Source: Ceratopteris richardii
Taxonomy: Eukaryota > Streptophyta > Polypodiopsida > Polypodiales > Pteridaceae
Assembly: GCA_020310875.1 (NCBI GenBank)
Contig: CM035433.1
Coordinates: 110,185,793-110,249,792, forward strand
Length of the DNA stretch: 64,000 bases
Direction of reading: 5' to 3'
Below, piece by piece: positions 11,500 through 22,132 of the stretch. Position 1 is the first letter of the stretch. Each line of letters starts with the position of its first letter. The translations under genes were made by a program, and so were the position numbers. The notes beneath the pieces were generated by a model. It saw nothing but the letters and a program-made list of their open reading frames with translations. It was not told the DNA's origin and ran no database searches.

Positions 11500-13850
11500 A
11501 AACACTACATAAGAAATATATTGTTCTATCCACCCATGCAATCCCTACATGGATGCTAGATGGTGATCTAGATAGAAGTTAAGTGAAGGGCTATAGTCCA
11601 ACACAATTGGTACTAATCTGGACACCCTAATGGTTCCAAACACCATGAACTATGATCTTACATCGGAGGGGGGGCCATCCTTATAAGGTCCTCCAAGCCT
11701 AGGTCTACCTACCCATGTTTTAGGGTCGTGACAGCTTGGTCCATGCCCAAAATACTATTCACAAATGATTTATGTACCATATCCAAGGGTAGAAAAGTAT
11801 GATCAACAACCACTTGTTTGTAGACCTTGATCTTGCTTAATCCACACTTAGGATCAAATCTAGATCTAATGGCCCACATCAAATAGATCTTTTGCCAAGT
11901 TAATAAAGCTATTCTTGTTTCTAGCTCTTGAATTAGGCTTATCCTCACATAAGATAAATCCAAAATCCAATGGCTTAGAAGTAACCTTCCTAACTATCCA
12001 TCTACGGTCTTTGCTAGACCTCATCTACCCTCAAAGTTTGGAAAGCTACTAATGTCCAACACTCTCACAGGCTTCTCCTCATAATTGGGGACTAAAGAAA
12101 TAGAGTGTTTTGGAACAATGGTGGTTATACATGAGTGTGAGGCATTGACCATATCTAACACCCCTCCCCCCTCCCTCAATGTCCACTTGAAGGTGAAATT
12201 CCTTCTTGATGCCAAGTCCTCCATGAGGGTAGAGCATTGACTATGTCTAACACCCTCCCTTAATGTCCACCCAACGGTGAACTACCACCTTGGACCAATA
12301 CCAATTCTTCAAAGATGTATATGGAGTTGAACAGTTGAACCTATGTAAGAATGTTGGTGAAGGTACCTATTACATTCTTCTTGGTTTGATAATATATTGC
12401 TTCCACCATCTCTCTCAAGTGTACTTGCTTTTCAACCCTTGAACATTCTTCATGAGGTCTATTTACAAACCTAACCTAAAGTCTAACGACAAAATGTATA
12501 TCCTATATAGTTCTCCATAATTAGAAAAGACTAGCAAACACCTTCATGCATCTTCAAATATCCATCCTCTTTGTGGTTTATTTAATACAATAGAATCCTG
12601 TCTTTAGTTTAAATATTGTATTCTTTCAATGTGAATCCTCAAATCCTAGACGCTAAGACACATGTACCTCCTCCTTGATGTCAACATTAAAAATTGTTTA
12701 TTTGACATCTAACACAAAAAATTACCACACCATTTGATGTGCCATCATTAGCATGATGTATATGATAGTCATTAGAGCAAAATATTCTTGAAAATCAAAA
12801 CCCTTCATCAATGAAAAGCATTGTAATACCAATGTATCTTGATAGAACTCCAAGATTCCTTCTATCATGTCCATCATTTCCCACAACCAATTGGTGATAG
12901 TGACCTCCAAAGCTTCATTATTCATTAACGATCGTAATTGGATTGCATAGACTCCTTCCATGTCGGATCTAGAAGTGCTTCATCTTCAATTATTGGCTTC
13001 ATTACTTACTTCAAAATTTCAACCAGCATGGTTATGTTCATTATGTACATAGAAGGCCATATTTTCTCTTCTATTTTTTGTGATTTCATTGGTCCTTTTG
13101 CCTTCTCTTCAATATTTTTTGGCATAGGATTACTCTAACCATAGAGCTAATCCACCCATTGCAATGACAACTAATTTGTTTAGGTGATTTTAGGCTGGTA
13201 GATTACCTTCTCACCATCTGATGATGATGCTTCCTTCTATTAATAGGTAGGGATAAATCTTGGGCTAGGTACATAGTGAATACTCCTTCACTTGGTGATA
13301 ATATGGAAGTTCCTTTCTTCTCCACTACATGTGGCTTCTCCATAAACACCACATCGTGGCTACCTTTGATCTTCTTTTCCTCATGGTCATACAATATGAA
13401 AGTCCTTTTCTTTTCACAATGACCTAAGAAGATGCATCTCTTGATTTTTGGTTCCAATTTTCTCCTCCTTTGACCTTGGACAAGAGCATAACACACACTC
13501 TCAAAAATTCCAAAGTGTGAGACAAATCGATACTTACGAATGTAAGCTTCATGATGACTCTTTCTTAGCTCATTAGAAAACATTGATTTATGGTCCAAAT
13601 CCAATGGTAGAAAACTAGGATCAAAAACCATTTGTTTGTAGCCCTTGATCTTGCTTAATCCACACTTAGGGCCAATTCTAGATCTAATTGCCCACATCAA
13701 ATAGACCCATCCCCAACCTAAGAAAGATATTTCTGTTTTTAGCCCTTCATTTAGGTTAATCCTCACATAGGAACAATCTGAAATTCAATGGATTAGAAAA
13801 CAACTATTGTCATATCCCTAGCCAAAAAGGAGCGATAAGCACTTTAGCAT
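11500..13850 (-). mobile_element. Ty1/copia element F, minus strand, degenerate
   Basis: The strongest piece is 13203-13600, where the minus strand encodes a copia integrase C-terminal region (SVCYALVQGQRRRKLEPK, KRCIFLGHCEKK, SHDVVFMEKP). Near 12580-12720 a shattered RT block reads FNVDIKEEVHVS and KLKTGFYCIK. Near 12340-12440 comes the RNase H end. A purine tract (GGGAGGG) and TGTTAGACATAG mark the LTR start at about 12252. A near-duplicate start TGTTAGATATGG is at about 12162. The LTR appears to run to roughly 11500. A piece of it (11780-11970) recurs at 13600-13790 directly joined to integrase, so the copy is rearranged. Confidence 0.72.
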
Positions 13851-14156
13851 ATTGTCAAAGGACACTTTCAATGCATTGTTGAGCCATACTTTATGTCCGT
13901 ATTGTCGATGGATGGATTCAATGCATTATCTGCCTTTCAAATCAATTTTGATATGTCTGAATTTTACACTAAGAATTTTGAAGACTAAAAAGCAATGCTT
14001 AGAAATTCAACGAAGCCATGCGTGGATGTTGAACCAATAGAATAAATTATATGAAGCTATACCTTTCCCTCAAAATTGATAAGTTCACTATTGCAACGAA
14101 AGCAAATATGGAAAGAGAAAAGATGTTGAAAGACCACGCAAACTAGAGATATCAAA

Positions 14157-14690
14157 TCACGACTTTTGGGCAACAACGAAACCACGCCTACGAAGTCTTG
14201 CGAAGAACGCTTTTATCCACAATCGCGACTTTTTGTCCCCAAAACCACCACGATGCTCTAAAAAAAGCACGCTTTTCTCAAAAACCACGAATTTCTGCAA
14301 ACCATGAAAACTACAAAATTTTGTAAAACTGTCACGTGAAAAACCACGCTTTTCTGAAAACCACAAGTTTCTCCAAACCACTAACTTCGACAAAAGTAAG
14401 ACGCTCTAAAACATCACGAATTTGAGAAAACCATGCTAGTTTGAAAACCTTGCTTCCTTGAAGACCATTGTTTATTGCGAAACCATGAATCTCTTTAAAC
14501 CACGAACTTCTCAATAACCGCGCTTCTTTGAAAACCACAAATTTGTGGAAAACACGATCCATGAAAAATCAAATCAAGGAAAACCCATGAATTCGTTTTG
14601 AAAACCACCAATTTCTTCAAACCACTCCTTTTTTTAGGGAAAAACCATGAGTTCCTGCTAGCTCCGTAGACGCGCAAACTACGATTCAAT
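14157..14690. repeat. Degenerate AAACCACGA tandem array
   Basis: More than twenty irregular copies of a 20-25 bp unit around GAAAACCACGAATTTCTGC fill this stretch. All copies have the same orientation, with variants AAACCACGCTTTTCTG and AAACCATGAATCTC. The minus-strand frames through it are by-products of the repeat. It ends just before the plus-strand LINE RT fragment begins. Confidence 0.75.
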
Positions 14691-15768
14691 GAAGATCCGT
14701 GACTTTCTGAACCTAGCCGAGAGAGAGAGAGAGACCAAAAGTTTGATCAATACATTGAAGATGATCCCACCTACTATGGCCTATTGGTTGGACAAAACTC
14801 TTTCCATTGGTGAAATCAAGGATGCGATTAGTGAACTTCCATCGAGCAAGAGCCTTGGTCTCAATGGTCTCATTAATGAATTCTTTAAATCCTTTAAAGA
14901 CTCCATTTCTATTCATTTAATTCTTTGCAGACATAAGCTTTTAGATTTGGAGCCCTCTCAATGTGTTTCAACTAAGGTATCATCGAGTTGATCTACGAGA
15001 AGAACAATAAGAAAAGAATGGAAAATTGGAGACCGTTTACTATGCCTCAAACTACATACAATGTTATAGCCCAGGATCTTGCCATGCATATCTCTAATCA
15101 CCTTTGCAACTAGTTAATTAAGGATAAAAAAGGCTTCATGAAAGGTAGATCCATTTTAGATGCTATAATTGACACATCAGAAGGTCAAGAATATGCTAAG
15201 AAGTCAAACCAAAGTTTAGTGTTTCTCAAGATTGACTTTGAAGATGATTACAATAGACTTGAATGGAACTTCATTTAACAATCTCTCGTGGACTTGGGAT
15301 TTGGCCATAGATTTGTTAGAATGGGATCCTTTAAGACCCCATTACACCCAAATGATCTATCCAGAAGGGATGCCCTCTTTCATGTCTAGTTTTTGTTATT
15401 ATCATTAATAGCGCTAATGCCTCCACCTGCATTGATATCAATGGGATCCTTTAAGATCCCATTAAACCCAAATGATCTATCCAAAGGGGATGCCCCCTTT
15501 CATGTCTAGTTTTTGCTATTATCATTAATAGCGCCAGCTATCTTATTGAAAATCACGTTAAGTCCAATATTAATAGAGGCCTCGTGCTTCCTTGGATTCA
15601 AGAAAAAATGGTGCTCAGAAAGTTTTCTCATGATAATTATGTTTTTATTCAAAACGAGACAAGAAGTGTATCCAATTTTTGTTCATGCCTTATTACCTTA
15701 TGTTATGCCTCTAGCTCCATAATTAACCACTCCAAATCTAGTCTAAAAATTATAAAAAAGGGAAAGAA
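14690..15768 (+). pseudogene. LINE ORF2 reverse transcriptase fragment
   Basis: Plus-strand non-LTR reverse transcriptase remnant. It shows IGEIKDAISELPSSKSLGLNG and LINEFFKSF (14805-14900), matching TDNEILEVIDTLPNGKS in the LINE at 29382-34984. It continues in shifted frames with NWRPFTM-like, ISNHLCN-like, KKGFMKGRSILDAII-like and VFLKIDFEDDYNRLEW words to about 15280. After a 120-bp tandem duplication (15321-15535) a tail reads LPWIQEKM and SSSIINHSKSS, typical of the region before the thumb. It ends abruptly at the right inverted-repeat arm near 15768. Endonuclease and 3' end are absent. Confidence 0.75.
15321..15535 (+). repeat. 120-bp tandem duplication within LINE RT
   Basis: The segment starting ATGGGATCCTTTAAGA at 15321 recurs at 15441 with the same order of words (CCCAAATGATCTATCC, GATGCC, TTTCATGTCTAGTTTTTG, TTATCATTAATAGCGC). 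The two units differ at only a few positions. The second unit is cut at about 15535. Confidence 0.85.
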
Positions 15769-16429
15769 ATACTGAGTCATAAGAAACAGGAACAAAGACA
15801 TGTTCTCTTTTTTATTTGAAAAGAAATGCATGAAATGTTGCAAAAAAGGATCATTTTCACATCCCACAGTGGAAAACATTGTCTCTTGTTCAATTAGTGC
15901 ATGAAAAACTACCATTTGATGCATTAGATGCACAAAGTAGCTAGGCAAATTATATTTAATGGCGGAAAAGGATATATAATGATCCAATACCTCCTGTCAG
16001 AGCTTCGAATTCTAAAAAGTAGTGGCAATAGTGCCAAAAACAAAGAAATACAACCTCTTGATATAGTGCTTGGCACCCTAGATGGAGAGATATATGTTCT
16101 CATTGTCATTTACAATTTGAGTAACTCGACATGGAAAAATAAAATATTCTTTTCAAAGCTCAACATATAGAATACCACATCACTTGATACTAGTACATAC
16201 ATTGTGAGAAGCTTTTCTTCATACCTCTATTATAGCTCACAAAGCTGTTCCAATTACCACTTCAAGATATGACCTTAACGAGCAATAAATGTAAAGGAAA
16301 CCACACACCAATCCAACACAAATGAGTAGAATGTGAATAAAGTTAAGCACAAATAACAAGAAACCTTGAGAATTATATTCCAGTAATTAAATCATTACAA
16401 AAGTGTATGTTTCCAAAGTTCAGTACCCT

Positions 16430-19400
16430 TCTACAATAGAAGTTGATCATATAATTGCTCGGCCTCATGCATAACATCGTCTTCAAGGAGTTGAGAAGTC
16501 TTCGAAGGCTTTTCTTGCTCTAGAACTAGCTCCTCAAGTTTAGCTGAGTCTCCTGGCTCATCTTCCAATGGTGGCGCAGGCTCCCTTGATGTAGGCTGGA
16601 ATCTCTTTGTGTCAGCAATGTGTTTCTTCCTAACCTTTTGCTCCTCACTAGGAATTCATTCAAGCCATTAATCCGCATCCTAATGAAGATGACGCTTCAT
16701 CCTTCTCTATAGCTATGTAGTGCCTGAACATTTTGATCGTATAGGCAAGTGTCATCCCTAAAAACAAGCAAATCAATTAGAGGTGATGGCAAAAGAGTGT
16801 CAATGGCAACATTGCAATTAGAAGTACATATGCCAAATAATAAGTCCAAGATCCAATAATCATCATTATATAACAATTGGATTAACCTCATTATAAGATT
16901 TTGGGACTTTTGATAGGGATAATCAATGTCTTGTCCCCTACCACATGATAAAGTTTCTTTGTAATTACAGGTAGCATGACTAGATTTGAAATTTTGTTCT
17001 CACTACAATGTTCCCTAACCCTTCTTTTACTAACTTCATCGTAATATCTGACTATAAGGCACTCAATAGGACTAACAAACCTATTTCTTGGGGTGTGATT
17101 TACATTTTTCGTTACCCTATGAATTTAAAATTATAAGTACAATGTGACATGAAATTTCAACATAGAGACAAAAAGCAAAGAGAGTACCATGTAAGACACT
17201 CGGCAGCATGACACCTTGACTTTAATGCTATTGAGATAGAGAAGGATTGGTCCCTGCTATGAAGAATGACAATCCTCTAGAGTGGTGACATGGTCAACTC
17301 AACAAAATCTATCACGATCTTTTGTATCTGCAGGTGCTTGAACGGCTCATCATTATTAATAAGACCACTCATTCTAAATCCATATGGAATATGTGCTATG
17401 AGAAGGGAGTAATGTTTCCTCAGTACTACTATACCTATGGCCTTAGAGGGTTTTTGGGGTTTGAAAACCTCTTTAGTTCGGAGGACTCATCCTTGAACTC
17501 CATCTCCTTTGCCTTTATTCTAGACTTCTCATGCCTTGCCCTTTGGATATGAGCAAGGAACACAGCAGGACAGTCTTCATTCACCTCACCACCCTTCTTT
17601 CAAGGTTTCTACAAACAAAGGGCAAGTGTCAACTCAAAGATTGATACAAATTGCAACATACATGAATGGTGCCCCTGCTTGACATTGAATAAATCGATAA
17701 AGTCTTTGCAAGGAAACTGAAACAAATAAATGGATAGGTCCTTAAAGCCATTTCACCTACTTCAAGTCGATGCTTGGCATCAACTACTTATGAGAAACAA
17801 TACCGAGCATCAACTATATGCTCAAACCTAATGCCTGGCATCGGAATTCTGCATTGTGTGAGGAGGTGGTTGGGTACTGTGCCTGGACCACTCCATGTGA
17901 AGCACACAAGCCTCCTCATCATCACCTCTTGAACCTTCATATAAACCTTGTGACTCCATTTTGAAGTTTGGAGCTACATGATAAGTTACTGAAGGAGCAA
18001 GTGGAACCAATCAATGACAACATTCTACTTACTAGTTTACCTCTATGACCATCTCGTCGTGGCTTACGTCTTTTGAAATGACCCTTGATAATGTTGAAAT
18101 TATCAAAGAGTCATCCTTAATGCCTTGCAAAGATCTCCAAGGTGTTAGCTTCATATCATTAGCAGTCTCTTCAATTGAGAGAACCACTTTCTTTCCCTTT
18201 CCCTTTACATCCACCTGAGGATCTAGATTTGCCTTCTTTTGTTTCTGGCCTTTCACCTCCTTGTTCTCCCACGTTATGAAGATTTTATCCTCAAGTTCCT
18301 AGATTTCCCCTGTCCTAAAGGTGAGTTGGAACAATGGGTCAAACTTATGGAATTTATCCCGACTTCACATTGTCATCCACTACAATCGTAACCTCTATCA
18401 AGCACTACTTTCTCAAATTCGGATGAATCCTTCGACCACCTACCCTTAGGGCATCAACATATTCATGGTGGAAGAAACAGATACGCTTAATGGATGACAT
18501 CGTCTACCTAGAATCGTTGTCATTTTTGTGGTCAAAATCTAGAAGCTTTGCCTCCTCTGTAGTCAAACCAACATAGGTCTTACACTGCATACCTAAAGAA
18601 GTATGTAGTGGGATTCTCTTTTACAAGTTGTATTTGGGCCTCTATAGAGTGTGATCCTCCAATAACATAGTATGTGTAGTCCTCACACAATCCATTGTTG
18701 AATTCCTCCATCGAATCGCACTCGTTTGGATCGACCATTAAGAAGAATGGCACAACAGTTGCATGTGGTTTTATCTTCATCTTCTTCTTAAGATTCTGCA
18801 CATGGAGATTATGGGGCTCCCTTATCTCAAGAGGCCTCCTTCTTGTAAGTGGAGCAATAGGGGTCATGTGGATGATGGTAATGGGGATGTGGAAAAGTTG
18901 CCCCTTCTTCAGGAGCTTCCTTTTGACAATATCCTCCCTTATCTTATTTTGTCCAGCCAGCAAAATCCCAAATGCAAGCTCTCCAACAAGGGCAACTATG
19001 TCATCCTGAGAGTCTAAGCTTTTTGTTAATTCCACATCAGAGGGCTTTGTCTTCTCCTAGGGCTTCTTTTATATGGGTAGCTTACCATTTGACTTTATAC
19101 GTGTCATCTTTTGTTGTTGGCTCGGTATGATATTCCCTTGTATCCACAGCAAGAGATCCACAATCAAATTGTCCGAATCCATGCAAATATGAGCGAGCCT
19201 CTCTGGCACACAACATTCTAGGCATAGAAGTTCCATTTTGCAACTTGCATTCCTTAATCTTTTTGAAGTCTCTGCTAGGAATAGAAGGTTATCTAAGTCC
19301 TAATCTTCATAGTCCACCTTGAACACTAGGCCATATTGAAAAACTTGGGTGGTGGTCATCTTTTCCCTCCCATAGGCCACTGCAAATATAAGCAGGGTGG

Positions 19401-19720
19401 CATTTTTCTCTTCTATGTATTGAAGGCACCACTCTAGGTTTGTCATGTCTTGAAGTGGTCTATCTTTCTTACTAACTTCAGTCTCTTTGGTTTTATCTCT
19501 TCTGATTGCCTCTTCCACAATGGGCCCCCTCATGATAGGGCCATTGGATTACTTGCACGCTCATAAGACAAAGACAAGATGCTCTTTGTTGGTTTCACAA
19601 CATGTCCAATGCTTTTATCTCAAGCATTCTCTTCTAAGCTAAGCATCACCTTCAACTTCTTAATGGACTTCTCCTCATGCTTCTCAATGTCACTAAAGTG
19701 ATACAATTTATCTTAGCCAA
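16430..19720 (-). pseudogene. ParB-like/DNA methyltransferase gene, longer copy
   Basis: Read on the minus strand. An N-terminal region (19690-19036) is largely in one frame with several stops (EWCLQYIEEKNATLLIFAVA, LDNLLFLAETSKRL). A ParB-like segment follows (19035-18580 plus continuation): ECDSMEEFNNGLCEDY, then YYVIGGSHSIEAQIQLVKEN near 18640-18690, resembling the G-G-x-H/R-R-x-x-A strand-turn of ParB folds, then TYVGLTTEEAKLLDFDH. A lysine-rich linker (18256-18032) leads through an intron to a beta-class-like methyltransferase. Its catalytic motif reads H-I-P-Y-G-F near 17376-17400, and its SAM motif region is near 16700-16900 (DYWILDLLFG). Product would be nuclear or chromatin-acting if expressed. 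Stops and frameshifts throughout. The ParB call is weaker than the MTase call. Confidence 0.6.
17640..17860. repeat. Palindrome units in intron, right copy
   Basis: Counterparts of the left-copy intron units: GTCGATGCTTGGCATCAAC, AATACCGAGCATCAAC and AATGCCTGGCATCGG. The intron 5' splice site next to them has been deleted in this copy, while the acceptor side (rc TTTGTTTGTAG) near 17610 is conserved. Confidence 0.65.
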
Positions 19721-19737
19721 GGGCATGACATTAATCT

Positions 19738-20275
19738 TAGCCAAGGCCAACTCGATGCCATGCATCACATTTCTGAGCCAAGTCAATGCAAGGCATTGAC
19801 TTTCTGGTCCAATGTGATGCCAGACATTGAGTTCGTAGGCAAAGTCGATGCCAGACATCGACTTTGTGGGAAAGTGGGCCAAGTCGATGTCAGGCATCGA
19901 CCCTCTAGTCCTACTCGATGCCAAGCATCAAGTTTGGGGGGCAAAAGTTTGGGGGGCAAGTTGATGCCAAGCATCAACCTCGCCTGCAAACTCAATGCCT
20001 CGCATCAAGTTGGACTAGAGGTTTGATGTCTAGCATCGACTTGCCCCCAAACCCGATTCCTAGCATCGAGTTGGACTAGAAGGTCGATGCCTCACATCCA
20101 CTTGGCCCGCAAACCTGATGCCTGGCATCAAGCTGGTCCACAAGGTCGATGCCTAGCATCGACTTGGCCCAAAAACTTGATGCCTCACGTTGAGTTGGCA
20201 TGAAAAGTCGATGTGTGGCATCGAATTTTACTACAATCTTGATGTCTAGCATCGAGTTGCATCACCATGAACTTG
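19738..20275. repeat. Array of imperfect palindromes TCGATGCC..GGCATCGA
   Basis: About fifteen units at a spacing of roughly 33-40 bp, each centred on a palindrome close to TCGATGCCTAGCATCGA and separated by short variable arms (TTGGGCCAA-like or CTAGTCCAAC-like words). The array lies just upstream (5' on the minus strand) of the N-terminal coding part of the ParB-like/methyltransferase gene. Degenerate units also occur in the gene's larger intron in both copies. Confidence 0.85.
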
Positions 20276-20689
20276 GACATAAATTTGAATTCTTTCAAAC
20301 AAAATACAAAAATTTCTAGGGTTTTAGAGAGGAATCTTTATTTGCTATGTTAATTTGGGTTACCTATGAGAAATTTTGTTGGCACCCTTCTTCTCCATTG
20401 CTGACTTTCTGCTTTTCCTCTACTTTCTCAACTCTTTTTCTCCCTGTGCTCTTTTGCTCTCTATGCTCTATCTAGACTCATGCATGTGGAAAATGAAACT
20501 CAACTCCTCTCATCTATTTATAGAAATTTGGCTGAGTTGAATGAGGAACTAACTTGATGTAACTGATTCAAACTAGGTGTCACTTGATGGCATAGCCGGA
20601 CTATAGAGTTGAAGCAAGAAGCAACCAATTTTAGCCAGATCAAACTTGGTTATATCCAATATGGTTATCCAAAAAGAGTGTTGGAAATT

Positions 20690-22130
20690 GGAAAGGTGGT
20701 TCAAATCTTCAAAATCTTTTGTTTCATCATCCAAAATGTTTCCCCATGGCACATAACTAACTTCATTTAGTGATTTAGTTATGTATGAATTGTGTGGTGG
20801 AAGACTTTTATTTCAGCAATTACTTGTATGAGCCAAGTGCACTTTTATGAGCCAAGTGCACTACACGGTAGTTATTTGGTTAGCAACTACAAATGGAAAT
20901 TTTATCAATTAGCATAGCTGCATGACCTCCTCTTCTTTTATTAATATTCTTAGCCATCTCTTCATCAAGATGCTAGAAACATCATTCCATGGCTAAAGAT
21001 AACACAAAGTTATGTAATTACACAAAGCTAAGGAAACACCTACTAAGCATGTAAATCCTCAATAAAAGAATGGAATGTGTTTTTCAAATGTGAATGTTGA
21101 AAGTGAGTTTTAAGATTATGAAATTTTAAGAGGGAATATCAACAATCGATGTAGTGACTTCTTCATCTCCTTCATTCTTTTTCAGTTGAATAAGCATTAT
21201 GAGTTAGAAATAGAAATGGGTTTATTAAACCTCTCATCTCCCTAAAAGATGAAAACTTATGAGTGCCTAAAGAAGAGAACGTTCTTGGGGCCATTCATCG
21301 TGTGTATCTTCAAAATTGTTGCATTAGGAGAAAACACATATGATCCACCTTGTTTGTACCACATTTTTAGCACCAAAGGGGGCCTTAGGTTTAGGTGGTT
21401 CTATCACTCTACCTTTAGTCCATATCCCTCCTTGGAAAATTTCTTTTGTTCTATATAAAAATGTCAAAGAAATCTTTGAAATTTGATTTCCAAACTCATT
21501 CTTGTCCATTAGATTCTCCATTTAGCATTTAACATGTTTTGTATAGTGCTTAATCAAATAGAGGCAATTCAAATCTTCAAGGGTAGCTTAATCAAACTTG
21601 TACAGCTCACAATACTAGTGGTGTGGATTATGTGTAAGTGCCCCATGAGGGGTTTCTGACTTATCTTCACTACTTGGAGGACTTGGAGAACTTAATTAGC
21701 ATGAACAATCCTACTTCAAAACGTCACACGCTTTTGTGCAAAAGGAATTTTAAATAACTAGCCTGCTTGTCAAATGATGTTCATACTTGATCACATACAA
21801 AAAGATTTCTCTCATATCGAATTGGAGGTTTCCCATCTTCTTTTCATTTTTACATTGTTGGATTGTACATTGTTTTCAAAGATTGATGAATTGTACATTG
21901 ACGGATTGCCTATCATATCGTTCTTCTCCAATTTTTAATAAGCAATCAAGTCGTACCTCTTAATGATTCTTGTTTGTGACATAAAGTGAAATCATACAAC
22001 CCATAATAATGGGCACAATCTGTCCTCATAATTATCTAGATTCGTAATTTGGGAGATATAATCATTTGATGTTACACCCCCTCTGTTTATATATTATAAA
22101 GGGAATGCTCTTACACTTCCACTGTCAACG
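20690..22130. other. No recognised gene
   Basis: AT-rich intergenic DNA. Short frames (21249-21458 plus, 21521-21324 minus) show no family that I recognise. A short direct repeat of TATGAGCCAAGTGCACT occurs at 20829 and 20850. No LTR or LINE words seen. Confidence 0.5.
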
Positions 22131-22132
22131 AA

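Larger units (their letters stand above)
15770..20680 (-). repeat. Right arm of large inverted duplication
   Basis: Reverse-complement partner of 6890-9925. It is the longer arm because it keeps the N-terminal and ParB-like coding part and the upstream palindrome array (18.4-20.3 kb). It lost the donor side of the larger intron near 17845. Differences between the arms are numerous, so this is an old duplication or two separate insertions of one repeat family. Confidence 0.85.

Noticed and set aside
19738..20275. Possible CRISPR array (regular repeats with spacers)
   Set aside because: The repeats are imperfect palindromes with similar rather than unique spacers, there are no cas genes, and the surroundings are plant nuclear DNA.
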